NCBI GenBank assembly: GCA_051001995.1
Contig: JBPCMT010000073.1
Span: 1 to 10,844 of the forward strand
Direction of reading: 5' to 3'
DNA length: 10,844 bases
DNA from: CAWEHQ01 sp051001995
GTDB taxonomy: Bacteria; Actinomycetota; Thermoleophilia; Solirubrobacterales; Thermoleophilaceae
In this document: positions 5,905 through 10,844 of the stretch, piece after piece
Layout of the letters: the number at the start of each line of letters is the position of its first letter
Position numbering within the stretch: position 1 is the stretch's first letter
Position numbers and translations under genes: made by a program
The notes under the pieces: model-generated
What the model saw: the letters and a program-made list of their open reading frames with translations, nothing else
What the model was told of the DNA's origin: nothing
The model's database searches: none

Positions 5905-6558
5905 ATGCGGCTTCTCACCGTGCCGGGCGTCTTCCGCCCCCGAAGCGATGCTTGGCTGCTCGCCGGCCTCTTGCCCTCGCGCTTGGTTCCGGGCGGCGCC
6001 GCGCTCGACGTCTTCACAGGTAGTGGCGTGCTCGCGGTGGCGGCGACGCGGGCCGGCGCCGGCCCGGTGACGGCGATCGACCTGTCACGCCGCGCGGTGG
6101 TGTGCGCGCGGATGAACGCGCGGTTGAACGGCGTCGACGTGCGGGCTCTTCGCGGCGACCTCTTTGCACCGATCGCGTCCGATCGATTCGACGCGATCCT
6201 GGCGAATCCGCCGTACCTGCCCGGCGCCGACGACGGGCTGTCCGCGCGTGGCGCGGGGCGGGCGTGGGAGGGGGGTCGCGACGGGCGCGCGCTCCTGGAT
6301 CGGCTCTGTTCCGAGGCGCCGACCCACCTGCGGCCGGGCGGCGAGCTGCTGCTGGTGCAGTCGTCGCTGGCGGGGGTCGACCCGACGCTTATGCGCTTGG
6401 GGGAGGCGGGGCTCAGCCCGGAGGTCGTGACGCGACGACGGGGGCCGCTCGGGCCGCTGGTCGCCGCGCGCGTGCCGATGCTCGAGGCGCGCGGGTTGCT
6501 GGCGCCGGGCGTGCGCGAGGAGGAGCTCGTGGTAGTCAGCGCTCGGCGCAACCCGTAA
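5905..6558 (+). CDS. HemK-like class I SAM-dependent methyltransferase (NPPY type)
   Basis: A 217-residue Rossmann-fold methyltransferase. The SAM-binding motif I is LDVFTGSGVLA (34-44), the acidic end of strand 2 is TAIDLS (56-61), and the catalytic NPPY is at 101-104 in DAILANPPYLPG. NPPY marks enzymes that methylate planar amide or amine nitrogens, such as the glutamine of release factors (PrmC/HemK, Mtq2/HemK2) or adenine N6. The protein lacks the N-terminal helical domain of PrmC (usually about 280 residues), so it resembles the short single-domain HemK2/Mtq2 form and is probably not the housekeeping prmC. The N-terminus MRLLTVPGVFRPRSDAWLLA supports the ATG at 5905; GGGG five bases upstream may be the ribosome binding site. 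It is divergent from the carboxylate-amine ligase across 37 bp and convergent with lhr across 39 bp that contain no clear terminator. Substrate unknown. Confidence 0.88.
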   Translation: MRLLTVPGVFRPRSDAWLLAGLLPSRLVPGGAALDVFTGSGVLAVAATRAGAGPVTAIDLSRRAVVCARMNARLNGVDVRALRGDLFAPIASDRFDAILANPPYLPGADDGLSARGAGRAWEGGRDGRALLDRLCSEAPTHLRPGGELLLVQSSLAGVDPTLMRLGEAGLSPEVVTRRRGPLGPLVAARVPMLEARGLLAPGVREEELVVVSARRNP

Positions 6559-6597
6559 GCGCCGGGCGTGAGACGCGAGCCGGTCAGACCCGAAGCA

Positions 6598-9500
6598 TCA
6601 GGCGCTCAGCGTCAGTCGCCGCGGACCGGCGCGGAAGCCCAGCCCGACGAGCAGCCCCTCGAGGGCCGAGCCCACCACGGGCTCGCCGTCGAAGCGCTCG
6701 AGCGAGAGCCGCCCGATTCGACCGCGCCGCACGTCATCCGCAAGCGCCGTGAGCGCCTCGGACAGCCACTGCTCGGGGGCACCCGCCGCGTCGAGCGCGG
6801 GCTTCAGCGGAAGCAGGCCGCGGCCGCCGCGCTCGACGTAGAGCACCGGCTCCGCGTCGAGCGTGACGACGTAGGCCCCGGCCACCCGCCGCGGCCGATG
6901 CCCGCCGCGCGGCGTCGAGCCGTTCCCGTCCGAGCCCGACTCCTCCTCGTCGCGCCGCGGCCACGGCAGCGCGGCGCCGAACGGGTTCGCCGGGTCGGTC
7001 GCCGCCAGGACGAGTGGACCCGCCGGCTCGTCCGAGCGCAGACCGCGCAGCCGCTCGATCGCCGCCGGCAGGGCGAACTGCGCCCCGCCGAGCCCCTCGA
7101 CGAAGTAGCCGCGCCGTGCGGTGCCGAGCGTCTCCAGGTTCGAGAGCTCGCCGTAGAGCCCCGCGAAGCCGCCCGGGATGCCCTCGGCCAGGGCCGTCTC
7201 GCGCGTGACGATGCCGTAGCGCTCGAGCAGCAGCTCGGAGATCGCGCGCATCCGCGGGCCGTGGGCCGGCGGGTCGCGCAGTAGCGTGGCGACCAGCGAC
7301 CAGCGGCCCTGGATCTGGGGCGCCGCCGGGCGCCGGCGGCGTGCGAAGCGCCGGCCGCGGTCGCGTTCCGCGCGCGCCAGCGACAGTCGCGGTGCCCGCA
7401 GCGGCGCGAACGCGTCGTTTAGCACCTCGCCCGCCCAGACGAGATCCCACAGCGCCTCCTGGAGCTCGGCGGGCTCGACCGTGGCGCCGTCCACCTCGGC
7501 GACGTCGGCCAGCAGGTCCGACCAGAACGAGGCGCCGCGCTCCAGCCGCGCTCGGATCGCCTCGTGAAGCGCCAGCGATGGGCGCTCCGCCTTGACCGGA
7601 GGGGGGCCGAGCCAGCGGGCGTCCTCGCGGAAGTAGATCGCGACCCGGCCAGACGAGCGGCCGAGCGCGCCGGCCCCGATCCAGACGACCTCGCCCGACG
7701 CGCAGAGCGCGTCCATCCACGACGGCGAGTAGGCGCCCACGCGCCGGGGCAGCACGTCGCGCTCCCACACGTCCGGCGCCAGCGCGATTCCCTGAAGCGG
7801 GACGAGGACCTCGCGCAGACGGTCCACTCCGGCGCCGCCTGACGGGGCGACGTCCACGCCCTGCCAGGTGGGCAGAAAGCGCGCCAGCGCGCGTTGCTCG
7901 GCGGGCTCGACCTCCCGGCGAAGCGACGCGAGCGAAGCGCGGCGCAGCCGGCGCAGCACCTCGGGGCCGCACCACTCGCGCTCGGTCCCCTCGGGGCGCA
8001 GCTCTCCGCGCACGAGGTCGCCACCGCGTTCGAGCTCGCGCAGCGCCGGGCCGGGGTCGATCCCGTAGCGGTCGGCCGGCTCGGAGGTCGTAAACGGACC
8101 GTGGGTGCGCGCGTAGCGGCGCATCAGGCGAGCCAGCGGGTCCTCGACGCGCTCGAGGAAGACCGCCGGCAGGCCGCCCGGCGGCACCGACCCCAGCGCG
8201 TCGCGGTACAGGCCGGCGTCCTCGGCGGCGATCCAGCGCTCCTCGCCGCCGATCCGCATGCGCGCGGCCCGGCGCTCGCCCTCGAGCGCGACCAGCATCC
8301 GCGCCGCGGACACCGCCTCGACCGAGCGCGCCTGCGCCTCGGCAGCCGTCAGGTCGCCGACGGCGCGTAGCACGTCGTGCAGGGCATCCGTGTTGGCCGC
8401 GTTCGTCCGCTCGCTGGTGCGCTGAAGATCAGCCTCGATCTCGGCCAGCGCGGCCGGGTCGATCAGCTCGCGCAGCTCCTCCTGTCCCAGCAGCTCGCGC
8501 AGCAGGTCGCGGTCGAGCGATAACGCCGCCGCGCGCCGCTCGGCGTTCGGCGTGTCGCCCTCGTACATGTAGGTCGCCACGTAGTCGAACAACAGCGAGG
8601 AGGCGAACGGCGACGCGCGCTGGGTCTCCGCCTCGACGAGCGACAGCTCGCGGCGGTGAAGCGAGCGCAGCAGCCACTCGAGTCCGGGGAGGTCGAGGAC
8701 GTCGCGCAGGCACTCGCGGTAGGTCTCGAGCACGATCGGGAACTGGCCGTAGCGCTTCGCCACCTCGAGCAGCGACTGCGCTTTCAGGCGCTGCTGCCAC
8801 AGCGGCGTGCGCCGGCCCGGATACGCGCGCGGGATCAGCAGCGCGCGCGCGGCGTTCTCGCGAAAGCGCGCGCCGAACAGTGCCGAGGAGCCGAGCTCGC
8901 CGACGACGAGCTCCTCGAGCTCGTCGGGCTCGACCATGACGAGCTCGGCGCCCGGCGGCTCATCGGCGTCGGGGAGGTGGACGATGATGCCGTCGTCGGA
9001 CCAGATCGCGTCGGACTCGAGACCGAAGCGGTCGCGGATGCGCGCCGAGAGCGCCAGTGCCCAGGCGGCGTGCACGCGGCCCCCGTAGGGCGAGAGGACG
9101 CACAGCCGCCAGTCGCCGATCTCGTCGCGGAAGCGCTCGATCACGATCGTGCGGTCGGAGGGGACGACACGCGTCGCCTCGCGCTGCTCGCGCAGGTATG
9201 CCACGAGGTTGCGCGCGGCGCGCTCGTCGAGGTCGTGCGAGACGGCGATCTCCGCTGGCTCGGCGTCCACCGCCTGCCGCGAGAACTCGCCGATCGCGCG
9301 GCCGAGCTCCAGCGGTCGCCCGACGCCGTCGCCGCGCCAGAACGGCACCGCCCCGGGCGCCCCGGGGGCCGGGCTCACGATCACGCGGTCGCGGGTGATC
9401 TCCTCGATCCGCCAGGTCGAGGCGCCGAGCATGAACGTCTGCCCCGGTCGCGCCTCGTAGACCATCTCCTCGTCGAGCTCGCCGACGCGACGGCCGTCGG

Positions 9501-10844
9501 GCAGGTGCACGCCGTAGAGCCCGCGGTCGGGGATCGTGCCGGCGTTTGTCACGGCGAGCTGGAGCGCCCCGCGACGGGCGCGGATCGTGTCCTCCACTCG
9601 GTCCCAGACGATCCGCGGGCGCAGCTCGGCGAACTCCTCGGACGGGTAGAGCCCGTCGAGCATGTCGAGCACGCTGTCGAGAAGCTCGCGCGAGAGCTCC
9701 GCGAAGGGGTAGGCGCGGCGGACCAGGTCGTGCAGGTCGGGGACGCTCCAGTCGTCGCCGGTCGCGACCAGCGCGACGATCTGCTGCGCCAGCACGTCGA
9801 GCGGGTTCTGCGGCACGACCGTGTGCTCGATCTCCCCCTCGCGCATGCGCCGCGCGACCACCGCGCACTCGAGCAGGTCGGCGCGGAACTTCGGAAAGAT
9901 GCGGCCCTTCGAGACCTCGCCCACGCCGTGCCCGGCGCGCCCGATGCGCTGGAGCCCGCGCGTGACCGACTTTGGCGACTCGACTTGCAGCACGAGGTCC
10001 ACGGCGCCCATGTCGATCCCGAGCTCGAGCGACGAGGTCGCCACCAGGCACGGGAGCTGCCCCGACTTCAGGAGCTCCTCCACGACCTCGCGCTCCTCGC
10101 GCGCGAGCGAGCCGTGGTGTGCGCGGGCGATGATCGGCGGCGGGGCGTCGCCGGCGGGGCCCTCGGGGAGGCCGCCGTCGCCGTTCGCGCCGCCGCGGCC
10201 GTCGTCGGCGGCCAGGTCGTTCAGGCGCACCGCCAGGCGCTCGGCGCCGCGGCGGTTGTTCACGAAGATGATCGTCGAGTGATGCGCGCGCACGAGCTCG
10301 AGGAGCTCGGGGTAGATCGCCGGCCAAATCGAGCGCCGCGTGGCGGCGCCGCCGCCTTCGGAGTCCGACCCGCCCAAGCCGGTCCCGACCAGGTCGCCGC
10401 CCCCGGCGGCCGTGCCCATGCCGCCCAGCGCCGGGTCGGTGACGTCGTGAGCGTCGGGCTCGCGCATATCCTCGACCGGGACGTGGATGCGCAGGTCGAG
10501 CGGCTTGCGGATTCCGGCGTCCACGATCGTGCAGTCGCGCCCGGCGCCGACCAGGAAGCGCCCCACCTCTTCCAGCGGCCGCTGGGTGGCGGACAGGCCG
10601 ATGCGCTGGAGGCGCCGCTCGGCGAGGTGATCGAGGCGCTCGAGCGTCAGCGCCAGGTGCGCGCCGCGCTTGGTCTGCGCGACCGCGTGGATCTCATCGA
10701 CGATCACCCACTCGGCGCCGGTCAGCATCTCGCGCGCGCGGGAGGTCAGGATCAGGTACAGCGACTCCGGCGTGGTGATGAGGACGTCGGGCGGTTTTCG
10801 GACCATCGCCTGGCGGACGCGCTGCGGGGTGTCGCCGGTGCGGA
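6598..10844 (-). CDS. lhr: Lhr-family ATP-dependent helicase, 5' end beyond the right edge
   Basis: A superfamily 2 DNA/RNA helicase of the Lhr type, a 3'-5' translocase linked to DNA repair in mycobacteria. About 1414 residues are visible; the frame continues to the window edge (RTGDTPQRVRQA precedes the first internal Met at 10806). The missing N-terminus, probably about 100 residues, should hold the Q motif and Walker A. Numbered from that Met: TTPESLYL (11-18), the motif II VDEIHAV with DEIH at 37-40, SATQ (72-75), IIFVNNRRGAERLA (179-192), ATSSLELGIDMG (256-267) and motif VI QRIGRAGH (286-293). The Lhr winged-helix/beta-barrel core follows, then the long C-terminal half ending with GYFVEGLGGAQFALP and LAATDPANPFGAALPWP, typical of actinobacterial full-length Lhr (about 1500 residues). 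Three Gly/Ser/acidic-rich loops appear near residues 121-158, 199-223 and close to the C-terminus. Monocistronic here as far as visible. No frameshift is seen. Confidence 0.96.
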   Translation of the reverse strand, partial: RTGDTPQRVRQAMVRKPPDVLITTPESLYLILTSRAREMLTGAEWVIVDEIHAVAQTKRGAHLALTLERLDHLAERRLQRIGLSATQRPLEEVGRFLVGAGRDCTIVDAGIRKPLDLRIHVPVEDMREPDAHDVTDPALGGMGTAAGGGDLVGTGLGGSDSEGGGAATRRSIWPAIYPELLELVRAHHSTIIFVNNRRGAERLAVRLNDLAADDGRGGANGDGGLPEGPAGDAPPPIIARAHHGSLAREEREVVEELLKSGQLPCLVATSSLELGIDMGAVDLVLQVESPKSVTRGLQRIGRAGHGVGEVSKGRIFPKFRADLLECAVVARRMREGEIEHTVVPQNPLDVLAQQIVALVATGDDWSVPDLHDLVRRAYPFAELSRELLDSVLDMLDGLYPSEEFAELRPRIVWDRVEDTIRARRGALQLAVTNAGTIPDRGLYGVHLPDGRRVGELDEEMVYEARPGQTFMLGASTWRIEEITRDRVIVSPAPGAPGAVPFWRGDGVGRPLELGRAIGEFSRQAVDAEPAEIAVSHDLDERAARNLVAYLREQREATRVVPSDRTIVIERFRDEIGDWRLCVLSPYGGRVHAAWALALSARIRDRFGLESDAIWSDDGIIVHLPDADEPPGAELVMVEPDELEELVVGELGSSALFGARFRENAARALLIPRAYPGRRTPLWQQRLKAQSLLEVAKRYGQFPIVLETYRECLRDVLDLPGLEWLLRSLHRRELSLVEAETQRASPFASSLLFDYVATYMYEGDTPNAERRAAALSLDRDLLRELLGQEELRELIDPAALAEIEADLQRTSERTNAANTDALHDVLRAVGDLTAAEAQARSVEAVSAARMLVALEGERRAARMRIGGEERWIAAEDAGLYRDALGSVPPGGLPAVFLERVEDPLARLMRRYARTHGPFTTSEPADRYGIDPGPALRELERGGDLVRGELRPEGTEREWCGPEVLRRLRRASLASLRREVEPAEQRALARFLPTWQGVDVAPSGGAGVDRLREVLVPLQGIALAPDVWERDVLPRRVGAYSPSWMDALCASGEVVWIGAGALGRSSGRVAIYFREDARWLGPPPVKAERPSLALHEAIRARLERGASFWSDLLADVAEVDGATVEPAELQEALWDLVWAGEVLNDAFAPLRAPRLSLARAERDRGRRFARRRRPAAPQIQGRWSLVATLLRDPPAHGPRMRAISELLLERYGIVTRETALAEGIPGGFAGLYGELSNLETLGTARRGYFVEGLGGAQFALPAAIERLRGLRSDEPAGPLVLAATDPANPFGAALPWPRRDEEESGSDGNGSTPRGGHRPRRVAGAYVVTLDAEPVLYVERGGRGLLPLKPALDAAGAPEQWLSEALTALADDVRRGRIGRLSLERFDGEPVVGSALEGLLVGLGFRAGPRRLTLSA

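Noticed and set aside
5868..6551. Upstream extension of the ligase frame to 606 codons
   Set aside because: The extra part is antisense to the methyltransferase gene and is Ser/Arg/Pro-rich without domain character.
6559..6597. Possible terminator between the methyltransferase and lhr genes
   Set aside because: Only 4-bp stems (GCGT-GAG-ACGC and GGTC-A-GACC) without a T-tract are present, which is too weak to annotate.
8960..10327. 455-codon minus-strand frame inside lhr, and similar internal frames
   Set aside because: Frame-shifted shadows of lhr, extremely Arg-rich, with no motifs.

Overview
The window is very GC-rich and densely coding. Gaps between genes are a few to about 50 bp, there are several 4-nt start/stop overlaps (ATGA, GTGA), and GTG starts occur. 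An Lhr helicase with a long C-terminal half, a mycobacterial-style Nei glycosylase and leaderless-type promoters together suggest a high-GC actinobacterium. The protein style recalls Thermoleophilia/Solirubrobacterales, but that placement is an impression and no marker gene is present. Everything looks chromosomal: I see no rRNA, tRNA, CRISPR array, insertion sequence or phage gene, and no gene-free stretch over 300 bases.

Layout, left to right. (1) 1-104 minus: possible N-terminus of a gene leaving the left edge. (2) 129-2723 minus: a three-gene operon read right to left, selD (selenide, water dikinase), a Nei/Fpg DNA glycosylase, then a glycerophosphodiester phosphodiesterase, with gaps of 13 and -4 nt. 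(3) 2770-3671 plus: a YiiM-like MOSC protein and a small CDGSH iron-sulfur protein, overlapping by 4 nt and divergent from selD across only 46 bp. (4) 3679-5867 minus: a YbdK/GCS2-type carboxylate-amine ligase followed by a heme-oxygenase-like iron-dependent oxidase, whose stop lies 7 bp from the CDGSH stop. (5) 5905-6558 plus: a single-domain HemK-like methyltransferase, divergent from the ligase. (6) 6598-10844 minus: a large Lhr-type helicase truncated by the right edge.

Two themes stand out. The first is redox and metal chemistry. A ligase, a putative diiron oxidase, a CDGSH protein and a methyltransferase are packed together as a plausible small-molecule or peptide modification module of unknown product. 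An apparently orphan selD shares its upstream region with a MOSC protein, which hints at selenium/molybdenum cofactor chemistry. The second is DNA repair: lhr and nei, adjacent in mycobacteria, lie on the same strand here but about 5 kb apart.

Regulatory signals seen by eye are TANNNT -10 boxes exactly 7-8 nt ahead of the start codons of selD, the MOSC gene and the oxidase gene, which suggests leaderless transcripts. There is also an 11-bp perfect inverted repeat bridging the convergent stops of the CDGSH and oxidase genes. All functional calls come from reading motifs without a database search.
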